In this document: positions 51,430 to 59,874 of the stretch, piece after piece
Layout: the number at the start of each line of letters is the position of its first letter
Numbering within the stretch: position 1 is the stretch's first letter
Virus record (IMG/VR): IMGVR_UViG_3300020165_003419
Coordinates: 34,300 to 98,299 of that record
Source of the DNA: a virus
DNA length: 64,000 nt
Strand: one strand, 5' to 3'
The notes under the pieces: model-generated
What the model was told of the DNA's origin: nothing
Database searches by the model: none
Seen by the model: only the letters and a program-made list of their open reading frames with translations
Program-made: the position numbers and the translations under genes

Positions 51430-51996
51430 TTAAGTGATGTCATCCGCATACTTTACTTTTCTTGCTCTAATTTTTATATCGGGATACTGTTCTGATAATG
51501 CACTCACTGCTTCCACATTCTTTCCGGAATCATCAAAAAATAAAACGTCTGTGGCACCTGCATCAATCCTATCGGATATCCACGCTGCTTTATCTGCAGG
51601 GTCGGAACTACCTAAAAGTTCAAATGTAATCATAGATGTGTCAAGTCCAATACTCTCAAGATACTCTCTAATAGGACCTTCGGCCGCTGGATCTCTCGCC
51701 GTTAGAACGGCTATCTCCCTGCCTTCAGTGCCAGCGTTAAGAGCATTACGAATAATGTTAGTAATTTGTTTTATTTCTCTCGGATTGATAACATTATCAA
51801 ATTCAGAAAAGTCATACTCGTATCCTGGGTTCATTTTATGGTTCGCATATTCGTCGGTGGTCATTTCAATTCTTTCACCGGTGTCAGTTGTAATATGAAT
51901 ATTGGAATCAGACTTTGCGATTGTGTCATCAAAGTCAAACACACGCAGCTTTGATTCAGTTAAATACTTTCGCCAATTTTCAAGTAGGAGTTTCAT
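51430..51996 (-). CDS. HAD-superfamily phosphatase with 14-residue leader
   Basis: 188 residues. The first 14 residues (MKLLLENWRKYLTE) are shared with three other genes nearby and end in L-T-E. The HAD core follows at once: LRVFDFDDTIAKS (D-x-D-D-T nucleophile), IAVLTARDP (motif II) and VLFFDDSGKNVEAV (acidic motif). Removal of the leader after E14 would leave a mature phosphatase. It may dephosphorylate a nucleotide or the 5'/3' ends of nucleic acids. Together with the kinase gene at 53-54 kb it could form a packaged effector set. Confidence 0.75.
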   Translation of the reverse strand: MKLLLENWRKYLTESKLRVFDFDDTIAKSDSNIHITTDTGERIEMTTDEYANHKMNPGYEYDFSEFDNVINPREIKQITNIIRNALNAGTEGREIAVLTARDPAAEGPIREYLESIGLDTSMITFELLGSSDPADKAAWISDRIDAGATDVLFFDDSGKNVEAVSALSEQYPDIKIRARKVKYADDIT

Positions 51997-52448
51997 TATG
52001 AATTTCCATCAAGAGTAGAAGTTATTGCGCTAAGAGCTTCACTATCATTCATACGATGATCACTGCCAACACTAATTAGTTTAGCTCCGTACATCTTCGA
52101 TAATAAACGACTATCACCATATGGTATAACATCATCCTGGCGAGAGTGTAATATCGTTGCTCCGGGCGGTATTGGGCACGTTGGGCAATATTTCTTCCAA
52201 GCCGGCGCAATAAGGACCATCTTACCGAGAGGTAGCTGCGCCGCCATGGCAACTGCACCCCCTCGTGAAGAGCCTACGACTGCATCCGGTAAGTGTTCTT
52301 CGTATGCATCTTTAGCTGCATCAACACTCCCTTGCCAATCGTCTCTTGAAAGCCGGGGCTCAATAACCTCATGCCCTGCCGCAGCAAGTGCTTTGGGTTT
52401 TGAGCCACCAGGCTTTGATTCTAATCCGTGGAGAAACAAAACTTTCAT
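51996..52448 (-). CDS. Small alpha/beta hydrolase (YqiA-like esterase)
   Basis: 150 residues. VLFLHGLESKPGGSK (oxyanion region), AVVGSSRGGAVAMAA with the nucleophile Ser in G-S-S-R-G, ILHSRQDDVIP with the Asp, and VGSDHRMND with the His form a complete triad. Size and motifs match YqiA-type esterases. Unlike its neighbours it lacks the shared leader. It overlaps them by one and four bases. Confidence 0.75.
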   Translation of the reverse strand: MKVLFLHGLESKPGGSKPKALAAAGHEVIEPRLSRDDWQGSVDAAKDAYEEHLPDAVVGSSRGGAVAMAAQLPLGKMVLIAPAWKKYCPTCPIPPGATILHSRQDDVIPYGDSRLLSKMYGAKLISVGSDHRMNDSEALSAITSTLDGNS

Positions 52449-53071
52449 TTAGGGTTTCCGAGCATAATTTTTAATACATCTTTATTGCCAGCAATTTCTC
52501 TAGTATACCACCCGTTGATGCCTGGATATTTACCTTCGGGGTGTTCCCCTAACCAATTTATAGGCTTACCGGTTCCAAGAATTGACTGTACTTTTTCAGA
52601 ATCTTCGACAGCCGGCACATTATAATATTTTAACATAATATGCGCAATAGATTTAGACATTTCTGCGTAGTGTCCCGATTGGGATAACAATTCGGCAGTT
52701 TTATTAATGTAAGCATCCTTGCCGGCTTTAGAGCCATCATGCCCAGCCACTGAGAGTTTGGTTCCTGCGGACTTACGTTTTCCCCCGCGTAAAGCGTCGG
52801 GTTCGGGGTCGTCATCAAGATCAACAGCTACCCAGACATCTTCGTCCCCAGGTAACTGTCCTGAGTTTTTATAATCATAGTTCCCGCCGATGGGTGCGTA
52901 TGCAGTCTGTATCAGATCAAACAATTGATCTGAGAGATCAACATTCAATGGATCTCTTGATGCTTTGATGTCGGCTGGGTCTATCTCGGTCCACTGACCT
53001 TTGTCAGTATCCAGATCTTCCCATTTTTTTTCATTTAAATACTCTCGCCAATTTTCAAGTAAGAGTTTCAT
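52445..53071 (-). CDS. Leader-bearing protein of unknown function
   Basis: 208 residues. Begins with the shared leader (MKLLLENWREYLNE), followed by acidic KKWEDLDTDKGQW and a soluble domain with WVAVDLDDDPEPDAL, SVAGHDGSKAGKDAY and a helix-rich C-terminus ending REIAGNKDVLKIMLGNPK. A GNAT-like or nucleotide-binding fold is possible but I cannot assign one. Directly follows the kinase gene (one-base overlap). Confidence 0.6.
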   Translation of the reverse strand: MKLLLENWREYLNEKKWEDLDTDKGQWTEIDPADIKASRDPLNVDLSDQLFDLIQTAYAPIGGNYDYKNSGQLPGDEDVWVAVDLDDDPEPDALRGGKRKSAGTKLSVAGHDGSKAGKDAYINKTAELLSQSGHYAEMSKSIAHIMLKYYNVPAVEDSEKVQSILGTGKPINWLGEHPEGKYPGINGWYTREIAGNKDVLKIMLGNPK

Positions 53072-54096
53072 TATATGCTCCTCAAACTAAATAGCCCAAG
53101 ATCGGTTATAACAAAATTCTTGGTACCGGGTCGAACCATGACGTTTCCAGAATGAATATCTTTGGGTTGCCAGTTTTGTTGATCGAGAAAATGCTTCATT
53201 GCTCGCATCAAACCTTCGGCTTCAGGAAAGTTTCTCTCAACTTTCTCTCCAGCTTTGCCGGCAGCACTAACTCTACCGTGTCCACCGTGAACAGGCACAA
53301 TTTGTTTTTGAAGAATGTCTGTGTAAATCTCGCTAAGTTCTCTTTTAAAATACTTAGGCAACTGCTCATAGAATGAGGAATCTTGTTCTAAATAAGGAAG
53401 AGAAGCCTCTGCCACCAAATCAGATAACGTCTCCGCTGGTAAAAATTCCCAGTTGTGTCCGGACATTTCTGTTATCTTTTTCATCACAATGTTTGGTACT
53501 TCCTGCATAATATCTTGATAAACGTTTGGGTCACCTTGTCTCAACATAAGGTTTCCATACAAACCTTGTATGATAACTTCATAGATTGCTTCAGGATCTT
53601 TAAATAATCTAGTATATTTTTCGTGTCTTGACAAATCTGCATCATCTGAATTCAGAGCAAACAAGTCTGCTTTAACTCTATCGGGAATGTCTTCTAAGAG
53701 TTCCATAAATATAAAATAATCTTTTGTAGTCTCTTCTACATTATACACGTCTGGAAGGTATTTTGCAAATTTTTGATTCATCGAGGCTTTGTTATCCATA
53801 GCAAAGCGATAGTTTTGCGCTTCTCTGTCTGCCGTATCAGGACCTCCATAGAGTCTTTTTACAACATGCTTCATTGCATTGCGTTCACCAGTCTTTTTAT
53901 TCTCGACCAAATAAACTTCTCCCATCATACCCTTACCTAATTTGCGGTCAAAGTAAAATCCAGCATCTTCGGCGCCTTGCTTAGCACGAACTTTTTTATC
54001 TACTTCTACTTGATTCCAAGATTTGCCATCCATATCCATGGTGGCTTCTTCATCTTCGTTTACAAATTTTCGCCAATTTTCAAGTAGGAGTTTCAT
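53071..54096 (-). CDS. Protein kinase-like protein with 14-residue leader
   Basis: 341 residues. After the shared leader (MKLLLENWRKFVNE), residues about 40-330 show a Ser/Thr kinase fold: the P-loop FDRKLGKGMMGEVYLVE, the ATP-binding Lys in AMKHV, the catalytic loop PKDIHSGNVMV (Asp and Asn), and the metal motif ITDLGLF in place of D-F-G. The sequence is intact in these positions. Phage kinases are known to rewire host metabolism; T4 injects its Alt enzyme with a similar leader. Phosphorylation of host proteins after injection is an inference. Confidence 0.75.
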   Translation of the reverse strand: MKLLLENWRKFVNEDEEATMDMDGKSWNQVEVDKKVRAKQGAEDAGFYFDRKLGKGMMGEVYLVENKKTGERNAMKHVVKRLYGGPDTADREAQNYRFAMDNKASMNQKFAKYLPDVYNVEETTKDYFIFMELLEDIPDRVKADLFALNSDDADLSRHEKYTRLFKDPEAIYEVIIQGLYGNLMLRQGDPNVYQDIMQEVPNIVMKKITEMSGHNWEFLPAETLSDLVAEASLPYLEQDSSFYEQLPKYFKRELSEIYTDILQKQIVPVHGGHGRVSAAGKAGEKVERNFPEAEGLMRAMKHFLDQQNWQPKDIHSGNVMVRPGTKNFVITDLGLFSLRSI

Positions 54097-54425
54097 TAAA
54101 ATTGTATTCCCTCTTCTCGATACAGCGACGCTTCAATAATATTTAGAACTGTTTTAAGAACAGTTTTATCAGAAGCTAACTCTGGGCTTTCGAAAATGCC
54201 TTCATTTTCAGCATTATAAACATTCAGTTCGTCTGCTAAACCTTGGACATTTTTTATGCCCATTTTATATAAGTGAGAAGGGATATACATATTACTAGGT
54301 GTATGTGTGACAACATAGTGAGTTTTACCTTTGATTTTATTATTGCGTTTAGTGACATGAAAAGGCTCAATAGCACTTTTGTCTTCACCCAAATACCGGT
54401 GCCAATTTTCTATTAAAAGTTTCAT
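54096..54425 (-). CDS. Small leader-bearing protein, unknown function
   Basis: 109 residues. The shared leader is the most divergent copy (MKLLIENWHRYLGE). The mature part has a basic, beta-rich start (FHVTKRNNKIKGKTHYVVTH) and a helical C-terminus (LGLADELNVYNAENEGIF, approximately). No family recognised. It overlaps both neighbours by one to four bases. Confidence 0.55.
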   Translation of the reverse strand: MKLLIENWHRYLGEDKSAIEPFHVTKRNNKIKGKTHYVVTHTPSNMYIPSHLYKMGIKNVQGLADELNVYNAENEGIFESPELASDKTVLKTVLNIIEASLYREEGIQF

Positions 54426-56842
54426 GATATAAATCTTCTCCAGTTTCCTACAAGCTGTTCATTGACATCGTCAGTCCACGTCCCGGACATGTTTTGCGCT
54501 TGAATTTGAGCGAGAGTCTTATTAAATATAACCGTGAGATTATCTTCATCATCCATTTCACCGGTTACTAATTCTTTAAAAAGTTCTACACGTTCGGCAT
54601 TATCGTCTGCGTCGACTTTAAACTGTATTTGTACAACTCTCTCTTCACCACTTCTAGTAACAGTATAATGAGAAATATCTAAATGATATTCTGTTCCAAC
54701 TTCTTGTCTTGGGGCAGCTAACATATTCTGTCTTAGAAGCAGTTTAAACTCGCGAGAATCTAAAAGCCTCTCTAGTATCTGCGGAGACATTTTCCATTCC
54801 CCTGAGTCGTACTCAAAGCTCACAGAGGCATATGATTCATAGCTATCCTCATACTCTCCATCAGTTTCCACGTCCCACTCATAAGAATCTATATCTCCGT
54901 TCTCAATATCCATAGCGAGAGTCATATATTCGCCACCGACCATTTGACCTTCGCGCTTGAAGTATGTTGACAAAATTTCTTTCCACGCATCATGACGGTC
55001 ATCGATTAAAGAGTCAATTTTTTGACAAGCATCCGCGAACTCCTCTACTAGAGCATAATAAGATTGCCCGCCCAACTCTGGGTGTTCTAGATTTACGCCG
55101 CATGTCCAAAAGATGGTGTCGCCTTGACGACCCACGTAAGCTCGATCAGTAAAAAAATCTCCATATATATCGTTAATCGCATCTGGAGAATATTGAACAA
55201 CCCCGTCGATCGCGGTTGGTAGCCTACTCCAATCACTCACGTTCCACTCGATCACAACTTCGGCCGCACCCCTAATATACACGTCTTCTCCACCGTCATC
55301 TTCGACGTCAAAGCTAATTTTTGTAACAGCCGCACGTTGGTTCCAAGTATCAATAATCTCTTGACACTGATTTTCGTATGATGTTCTGATGTCTCCGATT
55401 AAGTCTGCGTCCAAATCATCTTCGGTTTCTGTGTTCTGCTTCATATTGCCGCTAACACGTTGTTCTATCCCTAACAATTGTCTCATTAGTGCTTCACGAC
55501 CCGATGCATTGGCGGTGTCCTCGTAGGAGCCACCAAAGATCATAAATCTATCTAAATTAATCTTGCCGTTTTCTTGTGGCATGTTTGCGATGACTTCTTC
55601 TTGGTTATCACGAGACCAGTCAGTAACTCTATCGACTAAACCGGGAATATCAGCACCGTATACTCGTTTCTCAGGCATCCCAACGTCTTGTCCGTCATCC
55701 CAGCGCTCCGGTTCATCTGTGTCATAATATCTAACATGACGAATGCGCGCCCGAGAAATTGGATTGATTTCACCAACATCATAGCGCTGATCATCATAAA
55801 AGATTTCACCTTCTTGAATTTCTTGCTCTGCGCTGTCTATATTACCCGTATTTGTGGTGCTCAGAAGCTCTTCTGTTTCCACAACATACGCAACCGCCCC
55901 GTGACCCCGGGCTTCTGCTACAGCACATTTATAATAGGACTGATAGGCGTTTGTACGGCTAGACGGAGAGTGGCAAGAGGTAATTTTGTCAAAATCACTC
56001 ATTCTGAGCACATCTATCGGATGTCGAGTAATAATAATGGAAAATTTGTCATTATCGATGTTATTTATCTCTTTTTTGATGAATGCAGCGTTCTTTTGCC
56101 AATACTCGCCGTATTTTGTTGCTAATTCGGTTAAATCATAGCCAGCGGGTCCTGCAACGCCCGGATTTACGATATATAAGTACATTTGATCGTTAATTCT
56201 GTTTAAATTCTCCAATTCTTTCTCATCGAGTGCAGCATTACGCATTTTCACTGTAACTTCGTGCCACTTGGCGATTGGTTGACCATTTGGACCTTTATAT
56301 CCAATACCAGCCAAGTAATCATAGACTTTTTGGTACAATGCGTCCTTTTTTCTGCTTAAATCGGCTATTTTTTTGAATAATTTGCCGATTTTCATCTGAA
56401 TCTTCTTAGTTTTCTTCTTTGGTTCCGGGTCACCAACCAACATACCCAGTAAATCGTCTGATGTGCGCAGATCACGCTCAGCAAAGACCATGCCCTTGTC
56501 CCAATCTACATCATACTCTTGAGATTCGAAGAATTTTGCAAACTTTCCAAGCTCTGTAGCTGGATCAAGGGTTGGAAACGGTATCACCGCGCGCATTTTG
56601 CCACCAAAAAGGTCATTTAAAGGCAGATTTGCTGGGTCGAGGTCATCTAATACATCTTCCAACACTCTCATCTCGTCTTCAGTGACTTCTCGGAGTACTT
56701 TTTCGTTAACAGGTACACAATTAGGTACATTTCTGTCACCTTTTTTCTTCATTCCCTTTTGCGTATAGCCATCCCAACATTTTTCTTGTAAAACATTAAG
56801 CAACGCGGTGGTTTTAGCTAAAATTTGTTCATCACTTAACAT
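54422..56842 (-). CDS. Large conserved-looking protein, virion or DNA-processing candidate
   Basis: 806 residues. The N-terminus has a Cys-containing motif (CWDGYTQKGMKKKGDRNVPN then CVPVNE) that is repeated in some phage structural and giant-virus proteins. The middle holds a basic stretch (KKKTKKIQMKIGKLFKKIAD) and the striking ITRHPIDVLRMSDFDKITSC-H-S segment followed by YYKCAVAEARGHGAVAYVV, with clusters of His, Asp and Cys that could be an active site. The C-terminal third is acidic and beta-rich, ending LVGNWRRFIS. No fold is recognised. It is coupled by overlap to the small leader gene and to the Cys-rich gene. Confidence 0.55.
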   Translation of the reverse strand: MLSDEQILAKTTALLNVLQEKCWDGYTQKGMKKKGDRNVPNCVPVNEKVLREVTEDEMRVLEDVLDDLDPANLPLNDLFGGKMRAVIPFPTLDPATELGKFAKFFESQEYDVDWDKGMVFAERDLRTSDDLLGMLVGDPEPKKKTKKIQMKIGKLFKKIADLSRKKDALYQKVYDYLAGIGYKGPNGQPIAKWHEVTVKMRNAALDEKELENLNRINDQMYLYIVNPGVAGPAGYDLTELATKYGEYWQKNAAFIKKEINNIDNDKFSIIITRHPIDVLRMSDFDKITSCHSPSSRTNAYQSYYKCAVAEARGHGAVAYVVETEELLSTTNTGNIDSAEQEIQEGEIFYDDQRYDVGEINPISRARIRHVRYYDTDEPERWDDGQDVGMPEKRVYGADIPGLVDRVTDWSRDNQEEVIANMPQENGKINLDRFMIFGGSYEDTANASGREALMRQLLGIEQRVSGNMKQNTETEDDLDADLIGDIRTSYENQCQEIIDTWNQRAAVTKISFDVEDDGGEDVYIRGAAEVVIEWNVSDWSRLPTAIDGVVQYSPDAINDIYGDFFTDRAYVGRQGDTIFWTCGVNLEHPELGGQSYYALVEEFADACQKIDSLIDDRHDAWKEILSTYFKREGQMVGGEYMTLAMDIENGDIDSYEWDVETDGEYEDSYESYASVSFEYDSGEWKMSPQILERLLDSREFKLLLRQNMLAAPRQEVGTEYHLDISHYTVTRSGEERVVQIQFKVDADDNAERVELFKELVTGEMDDEDNLTVIFNKTLAQIQAQNMSGTWTDDVNEQLVGNWRRFIS

Positions 56843-58622
56843 TTATTTTCCTAACTGCCTCTTTCATTGACTTAGAACCGCGGCATTTCCACTTCTTACG
56901 AGATAATGCATTGGCACATGGGGGGTTTTTGCACTTTTTAATCTTTGCTGACCGTGCACAGTACGCATCACCCTTAGCTGTCCCGGGTCTGATGCGGTCT
57001 CCGCCGCCTTTTGCTTGTCCTTTTTGCCCAAATGATCGACATTTGCCGTCTACACGCTTGGCAAAGCGCTTTCCTTTCGAGGGTTTACAAGGTTTTTTGG
57101 CTTTTTCTTCAAGACTTCTCCGCGGCGGTCTCTGGTAAGCAGCAGGGCTCTCTAGGCATTTTTTGTATTCTCTCATTGAGGCACCATCAGGAACTTTTTC
57201 ATCACAGAGAGGGTCTGCTTCAAGACCTTGCGCTAACCAATGTGGTGGAAGTTTCTTGCCTTCGCTGAATTTATGTTTCTTTTCATCTAAAACTTGAGCT
57301 AATTCGTCCTCAATCATCATTTGTAAAGATTCTTTTTTAGAATTGCCCCAATTGGCAGCGCCAACTTTACGACATTTAACTAAAGCTCCGGATGCATATG
57401 CGCTCGGCCATACTTTATAGCGTGATTTTACCTTATTATAGCAAGCATCCTTTTTAGCAGATGACTTTTCTTCATCGAGAGTATACATATCATAATCATC
57501 TTCGTTAGGATCACCAAAATCTCTGCGTCCCACTTCATCCGACAGATCTCGATACATCTCTTCTGTGTCGTCATATGGCGTGGTCTCTCCATTTCGATGC
57601 GTTACCAAAATAACAGGCTTTCCGTCGCTAGCAATCTCAATGGAGGCTTCTACTCCAAACTTGTCTGCTAAATCTTGCACCTCATCGCGCATAAGATCTT
57701 CAGGACTCATACGTTCTTCACCAGTATCAATATCAGCAACAGCGCGACCGGGTTCATATTCGGTTTCTTCTAAACCTCTTGTTAGTTCTACTGGTCCATC
57801 TTGCTGCAACTGTTGCAGTTGGTCTTCAAGAACTTCTAATTTATCACGAAGATTCATTACTTCAGATTGTTTTGCAAAATAAGCTTTACTATTTCGAACG
57901 TCACTGAGATCTGTGTCATCATCAGCGGAGTCATCCATATTTTTCATACCTTTTTCAGCGTTGATAATTGCCTGTTCGAGCCTCGCAATCTTTTTTGTAA
58001 TGCCGGCTATGTGTGTTTGCCTATCTTCTCTAACAGCAGAAAGCTCTTCTTTGATCACAATAATTAACTTTTCGTTATTTTTACCGTAAGTTTCACAAGG
58101 ATCGTTCCCGCATCCACAATTCATACCTTCGTTAACTGGCTCTTCTGGTTCTTCTGTTTGGTCGAGAATTTTTTTGATTTGATCAGATTGCCCTTTGTGC
58201 ATTTTAGAAGCACCAGCAAGCTCGTCAGCTATCTTTTCTAACTCCTTTTCATGCTCTTTTGTGTGCGTCTCAGTAACCACAGCTTCTATTTCTTCTTCAA
58301 TTATTTGATACAAATCCATTTTATATAATTCCTCATTTTTTTTCTTAGATTTTGCTTTCTTGCCCCATGATTTACCCTTGCCACGTTCTTTACACGCGCC
58401 CGGTGTAGGTCTGCACGCAGGATATTTTTTACGTTTTTCGCCTGAACCGCGCCCACAAGCCTTGTAACCGCCACTTCCATCAGGAGAATTACAATCAACC
58501 CATCCTTTTTTAGAACCCTTGGCTCCCTTCCTACCAAACCAGTCTCTTAAAGAGGACTCTTTGCTAGATTCAGACCCGGCTTTTTTCTTTTTTTCGTCCA
58601 GTGGACCATATAAGTCATTCAT
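56832..58622 (-). CDS. Basic Cys-rich multidomain protein, possible processed head polyprotein
   Basis: 596 residues from ATG 58622; a longer frame begins with TTG at 58679, but that TTG is the -35 hexamer of the promoter. A DUF5872-like basic Cys-rich N-terminal domain (SKKGWVDCN, KACGRGSGEKRKKYPACRPT) is followed by coiled coils (about 100-290), an acidic alpha/beta domain, a second Cys/Lys-rich module (EEKSSAKKDACYNKVKSRYK), a third (DPLCDEKVPDGA) and a fourth (KKPCKPSKGKRFAKRVDGKC). Each basic module is preceded by an L-[DE]-E site, the type cut by T4-like prohead proteases. Confidence 0.65.
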   Translation of the reverse strand: MNDLYGPLDEKKKKAGSESSKESSLRDWFGRKGAKGSKKGWVDCNSPDGSGGYKACGRGSGEKRKKYPACRPTPGACKERGKGKSWGKKAKSKKKNEELYKMDLYQIIEEEIEAVVTETHTKEHEKELEKIADELAGASKMHKGQSDQIKKILDQTEEPEEPVNEGMNCGCGNDPCETYGKNNEKLIIVIKEELSAVREDRQTHIAGITKKIARLEQAIINAEKGMKNMDDSADDDTDLSDVRNSKAYFAKQSEVMNLRDKLEVLEDQLQQLQQDGPVELTRGLEETEYEPGRAVADIDTGEERMSPEDLMRDEVQDLADKFGVEASIEIASDGKPVILVTHRNGETTPYDDTEEMYRDLSDEVGRRDFGDPNEDDYDMYTLDEEKSSAKKDACYNKVKSRYKVWPSAYASGALVKCRKVGAANWGNSKKESLQMMIEDELAQVLDEKKHKFSEGKKLPPHWLAQGLEADPLCDEKVPDGASMREYKKCLESPAAYQRPPRRSLEEKAKKPCKPSKGKRFAKRVDGKCRSFGQKGQAKGGGDRIRPGTAKGDAYCARSAKIKKCKNPPCANALSRKKWKCRGSKSMKEAVRKINVK

Positions 58623-58650
58623 TTTTAGATATTTCCAAAGCTTTCTCCAA

Positions 58651-58679
58651 TAAATAGATCGGAATCTCACTATTGTCAA
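58651..58679 (-). promoter_or_regulatory. Sigma70-type promoter before the Cys-rich gene
   Basis: Minus strand TTGACA (58674-58679), 17-base spacer, TATTTA (58651-58656), about 29 bases before ATG 58622. It supports that ATG as the true start. Confidence 0.65.
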
Positions 58680-58696
58680 TGTCTTCAGGGCATAAT

Positions 58697-59422
58697 CTAC
58701 CTACACGCTCTAGGTTTTTCTGGCATGCCATTGCATAAAGCAGTTAAAGCTAAATCTATGTTCAAGTTTTGTATTGGAGATACCCAAATCATATTCTCTT
58801 GTATTTGGAATGAAGGGCTTCTTTCTACATCAACAGCCCAGAGCACTCCAACAATTTTTCCATCGTTGTCATATATTACTGATCCACTACAACCAAACCA
58901 TCCATAAGTTTGCAAAATAATTTGCCTTCCTGCTTCTGGGTGTGTTTCGAAACCTGCAACGTGTCCACGGAAGCTCAGCAAACTGTGCCAGGAAGGAAAT
59001 CCTGAATATGTGATAGTCTGACCAACTTCTATTAATTCTGAACGTGGCTTCCAACGCATTGGTTTCGCATATTCAAACTCACTAGGCAAATATAACAAAG
59101 ACATGTCATTTAATGGGTCTTTATAAACTAAGACTGCCATCCGGCGTTCAGTCTCTGTCGCTATCAAGTACGAAGTGCCAAGCGCCCCATCTGCCACGTG
59201 GTGCGCTGTTAGAACAAGATGCATTCCTTTGTAGTTAATTAGCCCTCCGGTACCATGACCTTGTCCGGTCAGCACTCTTACAGACGCATTGCGTACATTT
59301 TTCTCGACTACACTAAGCGAGTTGCTTATTTGTGTCGTTAGATTTTTATTCTGAGTTGTCGGTGTTGCAATTGCTGTAACTGGCAACAATAACGCTGCCA
59401 CAATTAATAGTATTTTCTTCAT
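58697..59422 (-). CDS. Secreted trypsin-like serine protease
   Basis: 241 residues. A signal peptide (MKKILLIVAALLLPVTAIAT) precedes a chymotrypsin-fold domain: VLTAHHVADG holds the His, KDPLNDMSLLYLP the Asp, and FGCSGSVIYDN the Ser in G-x-S-G-S. Cys residues near the C-terminus could form disulfides in the periplasm. It is coupled to the small membrane gene just upstream by an ATGA overlap. A role in envelope breakdown or in degrading host defence proteins is possible. Confidence 0.8.
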   Translation of the reverse strand: MKKILLIVAALLLPVTAIATPTTQNKNLTTQISNSLSVVEKNVRNASVRVLTGQGHGTGGLINYKGMHLVLTAHHVADGALGTSYLIATETERRMAVLVYKDPLNDMSLLYLPSEFEYAKPMRWKPRSELIEVGQTITYSGFPSWHSLLSFRGHVAGFETHPEAGRQIILQTYGWFGCSGSVIYDNDGKIVGVLWAVDVERSPSFQIQENMIWVSPIQNLNIDLALTALCNGMPEKPRACR

Positions 59423-59586
59423 CTCTTGTGTTCTCCTTTAAAAATTATAAATCGAGCACTCAATAAAGCAATATTAATAATTGACAAAACAGATAAACTA
59501 TGTACACCATGAAATATACCAATAAGAAGTATACCAATGTTTGCAACTATTGCCGCTTGACACAGGGATGTCATTAAATTGTTCAA
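59419..59586 (-). CDS. Tiny two-helix membrane protein coupled to the protease
   Basis: 55 residues from TTG 59586, with AGGAGG five bases before it, to the stop at 59419 that overlaps the protease start codon. Two hydrophobic stretches (AAIVANIGILLIGIF and LSVLSIINIALLSARFIIF) are separated by a short loop. Too short for the usual length cut-off. The small size and two helices resemble phage holins or leader peptides. It fills the gap between the protease and the next gene. Confidence 0.55.
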   Translation of the reverse strand: MNNLMTSLCQAAIVANIGILLIGIFHGVHSLSVLSIINIALLSARFIIFKGEHKR

Positions 59587-59604
59587 AAGAGCCTCCTAGA
59601 TTAA

Positions 59605-59874
59605 TTAGGGCTCCCTTTTGCAATGTGATATTATTTCCACTCCTCCTACTGGGAGTGGCACTATTTTTCTTGTTTTGAGTAGGTATACATGAACTTCCGG
59701 GAATATCTTTAATTGTACTTGGTCTGATGGCAAAATATCGTAGCTCTCAACGACTATTCCGCATGATTCTATGACCGTGTCGCCATCAAATTTAAATTGA
59801 TGATTAACAATTCTTACTAAATCTCCCTTTTTGGGAATTTTTTTCAAATTGTATCTATTTTTTCTTTCATCCAA
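59605..59874 (-). CDS. SH3-like small protein
   Basis: 89 residues. IPKKGDLVRIVNHQF followed by SCGIVVESYD and further strands is the G-D-L-V barrel pattern shared by the small genes around it. N-terminus basic (MDERKNRYNLKKI). Overlaps its upstream neighbour by 31 bases in another frame. Confidence 0.6.
   Translation of the reverse strand: MDERKNRYNLKKIPKKGDLVRIVNHQFKFDGDTVIESCGIVVESYDILPSDQVQLKIFPEVHVYLLKTRKIVPLPVGGVEIISHCKREP

Noticed and set aside
58623-58679. N-terminal extension of the Cys-rich protein starting at TTG 58679
   Set aside because: The TTG belongs to a TTGACA -35 hexamer with a well-spaced -10, so transcription would start inside the extension.
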